A stretch of 64,000 bases of DNA. Origin: Croceicoccus sediminis. Its GTDB lineage: Bacteria > Pseudomonadota > Alphaproteobacteria > Sphingomonadales > Sphingomonadaceae. A program made the translations under genes and the position numbers. Position 1 is the first letter of the stretch; each line of letters begins with the position of its first letter. The stretch lies in NCBI RefSeq assembly GCF_007570835.1, contig NZ_SUNC01000004.1, positions 124,001 to 188,000 on the forward strand, read 5' to 3'. The notes under the pieces are model-generated. The model was not told where the DNA came from. It ran no database searches and saw only the letters and a program-made list of their open reading frames with translations. Positions 27,498 through 36,670 of this stretch are shown in pieces.

Positions 27498-28392
27498 AGA
27501 ACAGACACATTGCGGCGTCGTCGCCGTCATCGGCGCCCCCAACGCGGGCAAATCGACGCTGGTCAACGCGCTCGTCGGGCAGAAGGTGGCGATCACCAGC
27601 CCCAAGGCGCAGACCACCCGTGCGCGCCTTCTGGGCGTTGCGCTTCTGAACGAAACGCAGATCGTTCTGGCCGACACGCCCGGCATCTTTGCCCCGCGCC
27701 GCCGGCTCGACCGCGCGATGGTGTCCGCCGCCTGGGAAGGCGCAGAGGCGGCCGATGCGATCCTGCTCGTCGTCGATAGCGTGAAGCTGCGCCGTCACGA
27801 ACTGGAACCGCTTCTCGAAACGCTGGCTAACCGCAAGGAACGCAAGCTGCTTGTCCTGAACAAGGTCGACATCTCGAAAAAGGACGCGCTGCTGCTGCTG
27901 GCGCAGGACCTGAACGAGAAAGCGGATTTCGACGAGGTCTTCTTCGTCTCCGCCATGACCGGCGACGGCGTGCCCGAGCTGAAAGCGCGACTGGGCGAAA
28001 TGATGCCCGTAGGTCCGTGGCTTTACCCCGAAGACCAGGTTTCAGACGCGTCGGAGCGTTTGCTGGCCGCCGAGATCACTCGCGAACAGCTTTACCGCCA
28101 GCTTCGCGAGGAGCTCCCCTATGACAGCGCCGTCCGGCCCGAGGCCTATCGCCAGAACGATGACGGCTCGGTCGAGATCCGCCAGCAGATAGTCGTCGGC
28201 CGCGATACGCAAAAGGCCATCGTGCTCGGCAAGGGCGGATCGCGCATCAAGGCCATCGGCGAAGCCGCACGCCAGGAATTGAGCGAACTGCTGGGTCAGA
28301 AGGTCCACCTGTTCCTCCACGTGAAGGTGGAGGAGAACTGGGCCGAGAACCGCGAATTTTACGAAGTGCTCGGCCTCGACTGGGTGAAGTAA
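27490..28392 (+). CDS. era: Era GTPase
   Basis: A 300-residue protein from ATG 27490. The GTPase domain has G1 GAPNAGKST, switch SPKAQTTRARLLG, G3 DTPGIF and G4 NKVD; the C-terminal KH domain contains GRDTQKAIVLGKGGSRIKAIG and ENRFYEVLGL-type residues. Era binds 16S rRNA near its 3' end and helps 30S maturation. The rnc-era overlap is usual. No anomalies are seen. Confidence 0.96.
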   Translation: MAEEQTHCGVVAVIGAPNAGKSTLVNALVGQKVAITSPKAQTTRARLLGVALLNETQIVLADTPGIFAPRRRLDRAMVSAAWEGAEAADAILLVVDSVKLRRHELEPLLETLANRKERKLLVLNKVDISKKDALLLLAQDLNEKADFDEVFFVSAMTGDGVPELKARLGEMMPVGPWLYPEDQVSDASERLLAAEITREQLYRQLREELPYDSAVRPEAYRQNDDGSVEIRQQIVVGRDTQKAIVLGKGGSRIKAIGEAARQELSELLGQKVHLFLHVKVEENWAENREFYEVLGLDWVK

Positions 28393-28396
28393 GCAG

Positions 28397-29827
28397 CTAG
28401 AGCGGGACGTTCGCCTCGCTCTGCCGGGCCTGTGCGGCGGTTACCGTATTGAAGCGGAACATCGTGCAGGCCGCGGCCAGGATGGCAAAGCCGATCGACA
28501 CATAGAACGGCACCGGCCCCAGCCCCAGCCCAAGGCCGAGCAACAGGCCCACCACAGCCGCCGCCGTCGCCTGACCCAGCAGGCGCGAGGTCGACAGGAT
28601 GCCCCCTGCCGCGGCAGACCGGCTCATCGGGGCATTCCCGATGGCAAGCCGTGAATTGGGCGCGAGGAAGAAACCGAAACCCATCGCGGTGATCGAAAGC
28701 CGCCAGGCGATGTTCCACGGCCCCGCATCGTTGGGCAGGATCGCCAGCAGGACAAGGCCGATGATCGCAACGATGAGGCCCGGCACGCCGAGCTTGCTCG
28801 CCGCGACACGGTCCGAAAGCCAGCCCGCCGTGGGCGAGACGAACAGCAGGGTAAGAGGGAACGGAAGCAGCAACAGCCCGACCTGATCGGGCGAATAGCC
28901 CATGCCCTGTTCCAGCCGGAACGGCAGCGAAATCATCAGCGCCCCGGCGGACAGGAAAACGGCAACGGCGGCCAGCGCCGAAAGACCGATGACCGGCATC
29001 TTCAACAGGTCGACCGGAACAATGGGTCGATCCCGCTTGCTCTCCCGCCGGACCAGCAGCCACGCCGATACACCGCCAGCGATAATCGTGGCGATGCCAA
29101 CGGTACGCATGCTCTCATGGCTCGCCAGCTGCAGACCGCCGATGAGTAGCGCCATGGTCAGTGCGCTCCACAAACCGCCGGTCCAGTCGGTTTTGCCTTC
29201 GCGCGGCTGCGGATCGGGTAGCGCGCGGCCCAGCAGGAGCGAGATCACCGCAAGCGGCGCGGCCACGTAAAACACGCTCTGCCAAGGGAAATTGGCAATG
29301 ATATACCCGCCCAGTGTCGGCGCGAGAGCGGCGGAGGACGCGACGACGATCGAATTGAAACCAAGCCCCGCTCCCAGCGACTTTTCCGGGTAGATCGCGC
29401 GTACCAGCGCGACGTTGACGGCCATCGCCATCGACGCGCCGAATGCCTGTATCGCCCGCACGATGAGGAGCGTGGCGAAACTGTCGACGAAAAAGCACAG
29501 CGCGGACGCGACGCAGAACACCAGCTGCCCGATCTGATAGAGCTTGCGGTGCCCGATCCTGTCGCCAAGGCTGGCCAGCGGAAGCAGGCCCATGACCATG
29601 ACAAGCTGGTAGATCGTGACGACGCTGGTGATCGCCCCTTCGGCAATGCCCAGTTCGCGCGAAAGCGTCGGCAAGGCGACATTGGCGATCTGCCCGTCGA
29701 TGACGAGCAGCGAGAGACCGAAGGATATCGCCGCAATCGCGTAGAACCGGCGCGGCATGGGAAGGCCGGCATTGCCGTCCGGCGCCGCCGAACCATCGGC
29801 CTCCGGTTCCGGCGAACCAGTGTTCAT
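28397..29827 (-). CDS. MFS transporter, DHA2 (EmrB/QacA-like)
   Basis: A 476-residue membrane protein from ATG 29827 (an upstream ATG would add eight residues). Hydrophobic segments fit 14 transmembrane helices. The first helix carries DGQIANVALPTLSRELG, the drug-resistance-type motif of the DHA2 family, and PLASLGDRIGHRKLY is the family loop motif A. It probably exports toxic compounds or metabolites by H+ antiport; the substrate is unknown. It is convergent with era (stop codons about five bases apart) and stands alone, with no MFP partner or TetR-like gene alongside. Confidence 0.88.
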   Translation of the reverse strand: MNTGSPEPEADGSAAPDGNAGLPMPRRFYAIAAISFGLSLLVIDGQIANVALPTLSRELGIAEGAITSVVTIYQLVMVMGLLPLASLGDRIGHRKLYQIGQLVFCVASALCFFVDSFATLLIVRAIQAFGASMAMAVNVALVRAIYPEKSLGAGLGFNSIVVASSAALAPTLGGYIIANFPWQSVFYVAAPLAVISLLLGRALPDPQPREGKTDWTGGLWSALTMALLIGGLQLASHESMRTVGIATIIAGGVSAWLLVRRESKRDRPIVPVDLLKMPVIGLSALAAVAVFLSAGALMISLPFRLEQGMGYSPDQVGLLLLPFPLTLLFVSPTAGWLSDRVAASKLGVPGLIVAIIGLVLLAILPNDAGPWNIAWRLSITAMGFGFFLAPNSRLAIGNAPMSRSAAAGGILSTSRLLGQATAAAVVGLLLGLGLGLGPVPFYVSIGFAILAAACTMFRFNTVTAAQARQSEANVPL

Positions 29828-29899
29828 CGTATCACTTCGCATCTGCAACATGGCCGGACAACGCCCGAGACACCGGCGGTATCCCGCGCCACGTCACGA

Positions 29900-32473
29900 T
29901 CATTCAGCGTCCTTGGCAGCGTCCTTGGCGGGCGCCTTTTTCTTGGCTGCCGCCTTCTTCTTTGCAGGTGCCTTTTTCTTGGCCGCTTTCTTCTTTTTCT
30001 TCTTCGTACCGCCCTTGGCCGCGCGTTCGGTGATCAGGCGAACCGCGTCTTCCTCGGTCACGTCTTCGGGCTTCATGTCGCGCGGGATCGTGGCGTTGGT
30101 CGATCCGTCGGTGACATAGGGGCCATAGCGTCCGGCCAGCAGCTTCATCTCGCCGCCGCTTTCCGGGTGGTTGCCGAAAGTCTTGAGCGGTTCGGCCTTG
30201 GCCCGCGCGCCGCGCCCGCCGCGGTTCTGCGCCTCAGCCAAGAGGGTCACGGCCGCGTTCATGCCGGTGTCGAACACGTCCGCCGTGCTGGTCAGCTTCG
30301 CGTACTTGCCGTCGTGGCGCAGGTAGGGGCCATAGCGTCCGATGTTGGCCTCGATCTCTTGGCCGGTCTCGGGATGCTCTCCCACGATGCGCGGCAGCGA
30401 GAGGAGCTTGACCGCCCATTCGAGGTCGAGTTCGGGAATGTCCTTGGGGATCGACGCGCGGGCCGCTTCCTTGCCTTCACCCATCTGGATGTAGGGGCCG
30501 AAACGGCCGGTCTTGCGGACGATGTCCTCACCCGTTTCAGGGTGCTGCCCAACCACGCCGTCGCCGCCTTCTTCGCCATCGGCACCCGGCTGGCCGAAGC
30601 CGCGCGTGTACTTACATTCCGGATAGTTCGAGCAGCCGATGAACGGCCCGTTCCGGCTGCCGCGCAGCGACAGCTTGCCACCCTCCCTACCTGCATCGGC
30701 GCAAAGCGGGCAGGCGCGCGGATCGGTGCCGTCTTCCTTGGGCGGGAAGAGATAGTCCGAAAGGAATGTGTCGAGCTGCTCCATCACTTCGGACGGTTTG
30801 TGCTCCATGACCTCGTCGGACTTGGGCTTGAAGTCGCGCCAGAACGCGTCGAGCACGGCCTGCCAGTCGGCACGCCCGCCCGACACGTCGTCAAGCTCTT
30901 CCTCCATGCCGGCGGTAAAGTCGTAGGCGACGTAACGCTCGAAAAAGCGTTCGAGAAACGACGTCAGGAGACGGCCCGAATCCTCTGCGAAGAAACGGTT
31001 TTTCTCCGTGCGGACGTAATTGCGATCCTTAAGGACCTGGATGACAGAGGCATAAGTCGATGGACGCCCGATGCCCAGTTCCTCCATCCGCTTCACAAGG
31101 CTGGCTTCGGAGAAGCGCGGCGGGGGCTGGGTGAAATGCTGGGTCGCTTCGACGCCCTTCTTCGCCGGGCGGTCGCCTGCCTTCATGAAGGGCAGCAGAC
31201 CGTCGTCATCGTCGTCGCTCTTCTGGTCGAGCCCCTCTTCGTACACCGCAAGGAAACCGGGGAACTTCACGACCTGCCCGGTCGCGCGCAGTTCGTGGCT
31301 GCCGGTGCCGTCGCGCATAGTGACGGTCGTGCGTTCCAGCGCGGCCGATGCCATCTGGCTGGCCATCGCGCGCTTGTAGATAAGGTCGTAGAGCTTGGCC
31401 GCATCGCCCTGCCCCGCGCGGTCGCGGGTGAAGTCGGTTGGCCGGATCGCCTCGTGCGCTTCCTGCGCATTCTTGGCCTTGGTCTGGTAATGGCGCGGCT
31501 TTTCGGGAAGGTAGTGCCCGCTGAAGCGGTCCGAAATCGCCTTGCGCGCATCGCTGATCGCACCGGGGTCCATCTGGACGCCGTCGGTACGCATATAAGT
31601 GATCGCGCCCTGTTCGTAGAGCCCCTGGGCAAGCCGCATCGTGTGGCTGGCCGAATAGCCGAGCTTGCGCGCGGCTTCCTGTTGCAGGGTCGATGTCGTG
31701 AACGGCGGGGCGGGATTGCGGCGCTGCGGCTTGGTCTCGACGTTCTCAACCGTGAAGAGGCCGTCCTCGACCGCCTTCTTCGCCCGCATCGCGATGCCTT
31801 CTTCGCCAAGCGAGAGGCGGTCCAGCTTGTTGCCCTCGAACTTGACCAGGCGCGCGTCGAACGCGGTGCCGTCATGCTCAAGCTTTGCCAGGATGTTCCA
31901 GTATTCCTGCGGCTTGAACGCTTCGATCTCGCGCTCACGCTCGACAATCAGGCGCAGGGCGACCGACTGGACGCGGCCCGCCGATTTCGCGCCCGGCAGC
32001 TTGCGCCACAGGACCGGCGAGAGGGTAAAGCCGAACAGATAGTCCAGCGCGCGGCGCGCGAGGTACGCATCGATCAGGTCGCGGTCCAGCTCTCGCGGAG
32101 CGGCCATCGCGTCGGTCACCGCCTTCTTGGTGATGGCGTTGAAGGTGACGCGCGACACGTCCTTGGGCAGCGCCTTGCGCTTGGCCAGAAGCTCCTGCAC
32201 GTGCCAAGAAATCGCCTCTCCCTCGCGGTCAGGGTCGGTCGCGAGGATCAGGCGATCGGCCTGCTTGGCGGCGTCGGTGATCGCGCGGACCTGCTTCTGC
32301 TTGTCGCCGTAAAGCTCCCAATCCATGGCAAAGCCCTCGTCCGGGCGGACCGAGCCGTCCTTGGGCGGCAGGTCGCGGACGTGGCCGTAACTGGCCAGGA
32401 CCTTGAAGTCCGAGCCGAGGTATTTTTCGATTGTCTTCGCCTTTGCGGGCGACTCGACGATAACAAGCTGCAT
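29900..32473 (-). CDS. topA: DNA topoisomerase I
   Basis: An 857-residue type IA topoisomerase. The N-terminal Toprim domain (MQLVIVESPAKAKTIEKYLG, ATDPDREGEAISWHV) precedes the active-site Tyr in EQGAITYMRTDGVQM. Near residue 585 a four-Cys zinc ribbon is visible (CPLC, then GCSNYPEC), followed by three copies of the topoisomerase C-terminal repeat with GR[FY]GPY. The tail, residues about 820-857, is a Lys/Ala-rich low-complexity stretch (KKKKKKAAKKKAPAKKK), common in alphaproteobacterial TopA. It relaxes negative supercoils. It is a stand-alone gene; the large open frame on the opposite strand over it is a codon-bias shadow. Confidence 0.96.
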   Translation of the reverse strand: MQLVIVESPAKAKTIEKYLGSDFKVLASYGHVRDLPPKDGSVRPDEGFAMDWELYGDKQKQVRAITDAAKQADRLILATDPDREGEAISWHVQELLAKRKALPKDVSRVTFNAITKKAVTDAMAAPRELDRDLIDAYLARRALDYLFGFTLSPVLWRKLPGAKSAGRVQSVALRLIVEREREIEAFKPQEYWNILAKLEHDGTAFDARLVKFEGNKLDRLSLGEEGIAMRAKKAVEDGLFTVENVETKPQRRNPAPPFTTSTLQQEAARKLGYSASHTMRLAQGLYEQGAITYMRTDGVQMDPGAISDARKAISDRFSGHYLPEKPRHYQTKAKNAQEAHEAIRPTDFTRDRAGQGDAAKLYDLIYKRAMASQMASAALERTTVTMRDGTGSHELRATGQVVKFPGFLAVYEEGLDQKSDDDDDGLLPFMKAGDRPAKKGVEATQHFTQPPPRFSEASLVKRMEELGIGRPSTYASVIQVLKDRNYVRTEKNRFFAEDSGRLLTSFLERFFERYVAYDFTAGMEEELDDVSGGRADWQAVLDAFWRDFKPKSDEVMEHKPSEVMEQLDTFLSDYLFPPKEDGTDPRACPLCADAGREGGKLSLRGSRNGPFIGCSNYPECKYTRGFGQPGADGEEGGDGVVGQHPETGEDIVRKTGRFGPYIQMGEGKEAARASIPKDIPELDLEWAVKLLSLPRIVGEHPETGQEIEANIGRYGPYLRHDGKYAKLTSTADVFDTGMNAAVTLLAEAQNRGGRGARAKAEPLKTFGNHPESGGEMKLLAGRYGPYVTDGSTNATIPRDMKPEDVTEEDAVRLITERAAKGGTKKKKKKAAKKKAPAKKKAAAKKKAPAKDAAKDAE

Positions 32474-32574
32474 TCAAATATCCCGAGAGGGGGCGGACGC
32501 GGTGACGCACCCGCTTACACGTGTACGCGCGAATTTGGGAACCGCCCCCTAGGACCGTCAAGCAGATAAACCAA

Positions 32575-32602
32575 GACCCGACCGTGATGTCACGGCCGGG
32601 TC
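32575..32602 (-). terminator. Terminator after the CsgG-like gene
   Basis: GACCCGGCCGTGA pairs with TCACGGTCGGGTC with one mismatch around a tight loop, followed on the minus strand by TTGGTTT. It lies 27 bases after the stop of the secreted protein and 100 bases before topA, so it separates the two. Confidence 0.65.
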
Positions 32603-32629
32603 CTCGTTTCGTAAAGCCGGTGATAGAAC

Positions 32630-33610
32630 TTAGCGCAGGGCTGCCAGTTCGCCGACCAGAACCGTGTTGGCCGCGATCGCGGCATCGGTCGCACCTTCCG
32701 GATAGGCGCCTTCTTGTGGGATGAAGTTCCGCTTCTTCATGCCGTTCCAGCCCATGCCGCCAAGCACGTTCAACGCCTTCATCGCACCGCGCGCGACTTT
32801 CTCTCCGTCGCCCATCGCATTTTCCTGAGCGAAGAAATCGCCCTCGACGCCGACCGGCTCATTCAAGGTGATGGTCGTCGGCGTGTTCTTGCCGGTGAAC
32901 AAAGTCAGCTTCGATCCGTTTTCGGCCACGGCCAGCACGCCCTGCATTCCGATGCTGGATGTAGACATGCTGCGACGCTTCTCGACTTCGGCAAAGTCGA
33001 GATAGTAGATCACGTTCACCACGCGCACCCCGGTCGATTTCACATATTCGTTGATGGCCGCAGTCGCCTTGTAACCGGACATGGCCGAGCCGAAGCCGCC
33101 AAAGCCGCCGGCCGGATAGTCGCCGGGCATGATCCGCGCGGCGCCCGTACCGTCGGCACCGTAGAACAGCACCTTGGCCTTTTCGGCGACCAGCGACTTT
33201 ACCGTAACTTCCTTGGTCGAATCGACGGGCGCCAGCTTCTGATAAGCTTCCATCGCGGCCAGATTGGCGCGATCGAGAACGGTAAAGCCGGATGCCTCCA
33301 ACTGCTTGACGAAATCGGCATAGGCCGCATCAGCCACTACCTGGAATTGCGCAGGATCGTACCCTTGCAAAGTACCCAGGCCAGTCGACTTGCCGCCGGA
33401 GCCGCCGCCAAAGATGCCGCCGCGCGCCTTTGACGTGTCCTTGCGCTCCACCATGACGCCAAGCGTGAATTGCCCGATGACCACCTGCTGCGTTCCAGCA
33501 GCATCGCTACCCTTGCTGACCTTGACGGGGCCCTTGCCGGCCATGGCTGGCTGCGCCGCAAGGCCGAATGCCAGCACGATCGCCAGCAGCATCTTCCTGA
33601 AAAATGTCAT
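32630..33610 (-). CDS. Secreted CsgG-like protein of unknown function
   Basis: A 326-residue protein with a clean Sec signal (MTFFRKMLLAIVLAFGLAAQPAMA). The body contains KQLEASGFTVLDRANLAAMEAY, which recalls the CsgG nucleotide-like core (EFTVLERxxLxxL), followed by strands with NVIYYLDFAEVEKRR and VRVVNVIYYLDF. A Gly-rich insertion (GGIFGGGSGGKSTGLG) is unusual. No CsgA, CsgE or CsgF is nearby and it lacks the usual lipobox, so it is probably not a curli exporter. It is alone between topA and dprA, with its own terminator. A periplasmic or outer-membrane role is likely; the function is unknown. Confidence 0.6.
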   Translation of the reverse strand: MTFFRKMLLAIVLAFGLAAQPAMAGKGPVKVSKGSDAAGTQQVVIGQFTLGVMVERKDTSKARGGIFGGGSGGKSTGLGTLQGYDPAQFQVVADAAYADFVKQLEASGFTVLDRANLAAMEAYQKLAPVDSTKEVTVKSLVAEKAKVLFYGADGTGAARIMPGDYPAGGFGGFGSAMSGYKATAAINEYVKSTGVRVVNVIYYLDFAEVEKRRSMSTSSIGMQGVLAVAENGSKLTLFTGKNTPTTITLNEPVGVEGDFFAQENAMGDGEKVARGAMKALNVLGGMGWNGMKKRNFIPQEGAYPEGATDAAIAANTVLVGELAALR

Positions 33611-33721
33611 ATTCCCCCCAGAACCAATGGATTTAACCGAAGGAAACGTATCGACCTGGCTTCTCCAGAGGCAAATGAGAACTGCGGGTCAAAACATTAC
33701 AACGAAGGTAATGTCTGGCGA

Positions 33722-34822
33722 TCAGGCACCCAGAGACACGCGCCCGCCGGCATGACGGGTCAGCCGCCCGGCCAGTTCCAGTTCGAGCAGGGCCAGTTGC
33801 ACCGCAGCCGGACTTTCGCCGCTTGCCCGCACGATGTCGTCCACCGGCACCGGGGCGGAAGAAAGCAGGCTCTCGATGTCGGCAGGGGCCTGATCGGCCG
33901 GGTCCATCGGCTCGAACTGGGCGAACTCGGTCCGATCCTCGTGAAAGGTGGAGCGCGGCTGTCCGGTAAAGTCCTCGATCAGTTCGATGACGTCCTCGGG
34001 CGTTTGCACCAGGATTGCCCCGTCGCGGATCAGCTGGTTGCAGCCGCGCGCACGTCCGTCGAGCGGATTGCCCGGAATGGCCATGACCTCGCGCCCCGCT
34101 TCGCCGGCAAGCCGCGCGGTGATGAGGCTGCCGGACTTCGGCGCTGCCTCGACCACCAGTGTCCCCGCGCTCAACCCCGCGATGATGCGGTTGCGGCTCG
34201 GAAAGTGGCGCGCTTGTGGCTCGGTCCCCGGCGGCTGTTCGGCAATCAGCACGCCTTCGTTCGCGATCCGCTCCTGCAGTTCGGCGTGCTGGGGCGGATA
34301 GGCCACGTCGATCCCGCCCGCGATCACCGCCGCGGTCGCCCCGCCGGACAAGGCGCCTTCATGCGCGGCGCCGTCGATGCCGCGGGCAAGACCCGACACC
34401 ACCAGTTTGCCCGCATCGGCCAGCGCTTCGCCGAACTGGCGGGCCAGCTTCATCGCCGCCGCGCTGGCATTGCGCGCGCCGACAATCGCCACTGCAGGAC
34501 GGGCGAGCAGGTCCACAGCGCCGCGATATGTCACGATGGGCGGTGCGGACGGGGCCTGGCGCAAGAGCGCGGGATAGGCAGGATCGTCGTGAAACAGGTA
34601 ACGCGCGCCCGCGCTGCGCACGGCCGCGATCTCTTCGCGGATACGATCGGCGTGCGCCACGCTCATCCGCCGTCCGCCCCGCGCCGCCATGTCTGGCAAC
34701 GCTTCGAGCGCGGCGACGGCATTTCCGAAACGCTGCAAGAGCTGGCGGAATGTCACCGGCCCCACGTTGGGCGAGCGCAACAGGCGGATGCGGGCGAAAG
34801 CCTCTTCCTGAGTCAGGCTCAT
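33722..34822 (-). CDS. dprA: DNA-processing protein DprA
   Basis: A 366-residue protein from ATG 34822. The Rossmann-like core carries VAIVGARNASAAAMKLARQFGEALADAG, VVSGLARGIDGAAHEGAL, and NRIIAGLSAGTLVVEAAPKSGSLITARLA. A C-terminal winged-helix-like region (residues about 290-366) follows (VDDIVRASGESPAAVQLALLELELAGRLTRHAGGRV). DprA loads RecA onto incoming single-stranded DNA during natural transformation; it is also widespread outside competent bacteria. It is followed upstream by plsY, which reads in the same direction, 10 bases away. No com genes are present. Confidence 0.95.
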   Translation of the reverse strand: MSLTQEEAFARIRLLRSPNVGPVTFRQLLQRFGNAVAALEALPDMAARGGRRMSVAHADRIREEIAAVRSAGARYLFHDDPAYPALLRQAPSAPPIVTYRGAVDLLARPAVAIVGARNASAAAMKLARQFGEALADAGKLVVSGLARGIDGAAHEGALSGGATAAVIAGGIDVAYPPQHAELQERIANEGVLIAEQPPGTEPQARHFPSRNRIIAGLSAGTLVVEAAPKSGSLITARLAGEAGREVMAIPGNPLDGRARGCNQLIRDGAILVQTPEDVIELIEDFTGQPRSTFHEDRTEFAQFEPMDPADQAPADIESLLSSAPVPVDDIVRASGESPAAVQLALLELELAGRLTRHAGGRVSLGA

Positions 34823-34832
34823 CGAAGTGCGA

Positions 34833-35426
34833 TCAGTCCTTCTTGCTGCCGATGCGCGGCTCCTTGCCCGCAAGCAGGCGGCGGATATTGTCGCGGTGCC
34901 GCCACAGGACCACCAGCGCCATTGCGGCAAGCGCCGGGGCATAGAGCTGATAGCCCAGAACCTGCGCCGCGATCGGCGCTGCAAAGGCCGCGCACATCCC
35001 CCCCGCAGATGATATGCGGGTCAGCGCCAGAACCCCGATCCAGACGACCGCGAATACCAGGCCGACCGGCCATGCGAGGCCAAGCGCAACACCCATCAAC
35101 GTCGCCACGCCCTTGCCGCCCTTGAACCGCAGCCAGATTGGATAGCAATGCCCGACGATGGCCGCGACACCGGCAATCGCCTCTAGCCCCGGCCAGAACG
35201 ACCGGGCGAGGAACACGACCAGCAAGCCTTTCAACAGGTCCAGCAGCAATGTCGCGGCCGCCAGCCCCTTGCGCCCGGTGCGAAGAACATTGGTCGCCCC
35301 TGTCCCGCCCGATCCGATCTGGTGCAGATCGCCCGCGCCCGCCATGCGAACAAGGATCACCCCGAACGGGATCGAGCCGAGCACATAGCCCAGGATCAGG
35401 ACCGAAAGCAGCGCGGTTGCAGACAC
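34833..35426 (-). CDS. plsY: Glycerol-3-phosphate acyltransferase PlsY
   Basis: A 197-residue protein from GTG 35426. It has five hydrophobic helices; conserved loops are LGSIPFGVILVR, GSGGTGATNVLRTGRKG, GHCYPIWLRFKGGKGVAT, and LRHRDNIRRLLAGKE. PlsY transfers acyl groups from acyl phosphate to glycerol-3-phosphate, the first step of membrane phospholipid synthesis. It lies upstream of dprA and is divergent from murI. Length is usual. Confidence 0.96.
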   Translation of the reverse strand: MSATALLSVLILGYVLGSIPFGVILVRMAGAGDLHQIGSGGTGATNVLRTGRKGLAAATLLLDLLKGLLVVFLARSFWPGLEAIAGVAAIVGHCYPIWLRFKGGKGVATLMGVALGLAWPVGLVFAVVWIGVLALTRISSAGGMCAAFAAPIAAQVLGYQLYAPALAAMALVVLWRHRDNIRRLLAGKEPRIGSKKD

Positions 35427-35548
35427 TTGAACGGTTATCCTCTCTACCGGCGCGAAGGGCCGGCATCATTCGTGACAGCGACGCTAGCGTCCGTCAGTTT
35501 CGGGCACAAGCCACAGGGTCGGCTTGCCAAGGTGGCACGCCATCGCGC

Positions 35549-36379
35549 ATGGCCTTTCGCGAGATGGAACGCGAAACGCAAGCGCCTGCCCCCGATGCCC
35601 CCCTGCTGATTTTCGATTCGGGGGTCGGCGGGCTTTCGGTCCTGGACGCGGTGCGCAAGGTATTGCCCGATGCGCCGATCATCTACGCCGCCGATAATGC
35701 GGGCTTGCCCTATGGCAGCAAGAGCGAGGCTGAGATCGCCGCGCGCGTTGCGGGCCTTCTGGGCCGCATGGCCGAACGCTATCGCCCGCGCCTTGCCTGT
35801 ATCGCGTGCAACACGGCCAGCACGATCGCGCTGGGCATGGTGCGCGAGGTCCTGCACATCCCGATCGTCGGCACCGTCCCCGCGATCAAGCCCGCGGCGA
35901 AAATCACGCAGACCGGCACCATCGGCCTGATCGGAACCGAAGCGACGATCCGCCAGGAATACGTCGACAATCTCGAGGCCGAATTCGCCCAGGGCACGAC
36001 CTTGCTGCGCCTTGCCGCACCCGACCTTGTCGCGGCGGCGGAAGCGAAGCTGCGCGGCGAACCGGTGAACCGCTCTGCGATCGTTGAGGCCGCCGATCGT
36101 CTGATGATGATGGCCAGCGGCAAACGGATCGACGTACTGGTCCTTGCCTGCACGCACTTCCCGCTCTTGTCGGAAGAACTGCAGAAGGCTTTCGGCCCCG
36201 AAGTCCGCCTGATCGACGGGGCCGAGGGGATTGCCCGCCGCATCGCCGCGCTGACCGAAGGCCAGCCCTTTGCCCGAAGCCGTCCCGACCGCGCCGTCTT
36301 CACGCGTGACGAGCCGGGTCTGTCCGGCCTGAAGGACGCACTGGCACGGCGCGGGATCGAAGAAATCGAGATTCTCTAA
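35549..36379 (+). CDS. murI: Glutamate racemase
   Basis: A 276-residue protein from ATG 35549 (ATG 35564 is an alternative). FDSGVGGLSVLDAVRKVLPD, YAADNAGLPYGSKS, CIACNTASTIAL with the first catalytic Cys, and LACTHFPLL with the second Cys are all present. It makes D-glutamate for peptidoglycan. It stands alone on the plus strand between divergent plsY and hemA; the promoter region with plsY is 122 bases. Confidence 0.94.
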   Translation: MAFREMERETQAPAPDAPLLIFDSGVGGLSVLDAVRKVLPDAPIIYAADNAGLPYGSKSEAEIAARVAGLLGRMAERYRPRLACIACNTASTIALGMVREVLHIPIVGTVPAIKPAAKITQTGTIGLIGTEATIRQEYVDNLEAEFAQGTTLLRLAAPDLVAAAEAKLRGEPVNRSAIVEAADRLMMMASGKRIDVLVLACTHFPLLSEELQKAFGPEVRLIDGAEGIARRIAALTEGQPFARSRPDRAVFTRDEPGLSGLKDALARRGIEEIEIL

Positions 36380-36460
36380 AAATTTCGCATCGTTCTTTGG
36401 GCCAATTTGACCTGACGCAAGGACGGCCTATCCTGATCCCGATCATAGCGGTGACCGGTC

Positions 36461-36490
36461 GTCATCCGTGCCGAGGGGGCCCCGGATGAC
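36461..36490. repeat. Inverted repeat between murI and hemA
   Basis: GTCATCCG and CGGATGAC form an 8-base inverted repeat around a 14-base GC-rich spacer, 82 bases before ATG 36572 and 181 before GTG 36671. It could be a terminator for murI (no T-run is seen) or a site that regulates hemA. Neither can be shown. Confidence 0.4.
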
Positions 36491-36670
36491 GGCCAACCTT
36501 TGGCAACATGGTCACGCGGGGGCGACGACTTTTGGCACGGATCGGCCAAAGTTTTTGCAAGGAGAGGCTCGATGGACTATGGGCGCGATGGACGGAACGG
36601 GCTGACGGTCATCGACCGTGTCAAGCACCGCTGCGCCGCTGACCATTCGCAGGATAACGGAAGCGCGACA

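Noticed and set aside
29900-30020. Lys/Ala repeat tract at the topA end as a possible DNA repeat array.
   Set aside because: It is the low-complexity C-terminal tail of TopA, common in this class, and not an intergenic repeat.
29549-32569. A 1006-codon open frame on the plus strand opposite topA.
   Set aside because: It lies entirely antisense to topA and partly the MFS gene, has Arg/Asp/Val/Ala-rich shadow composition and no domain. High-GC third positions make such frames common.
33722-34822. dprA as evidence of a competence locus.
   Set aside because: DprA is widespread in non-competent bacteria and no com genes lie nearby.
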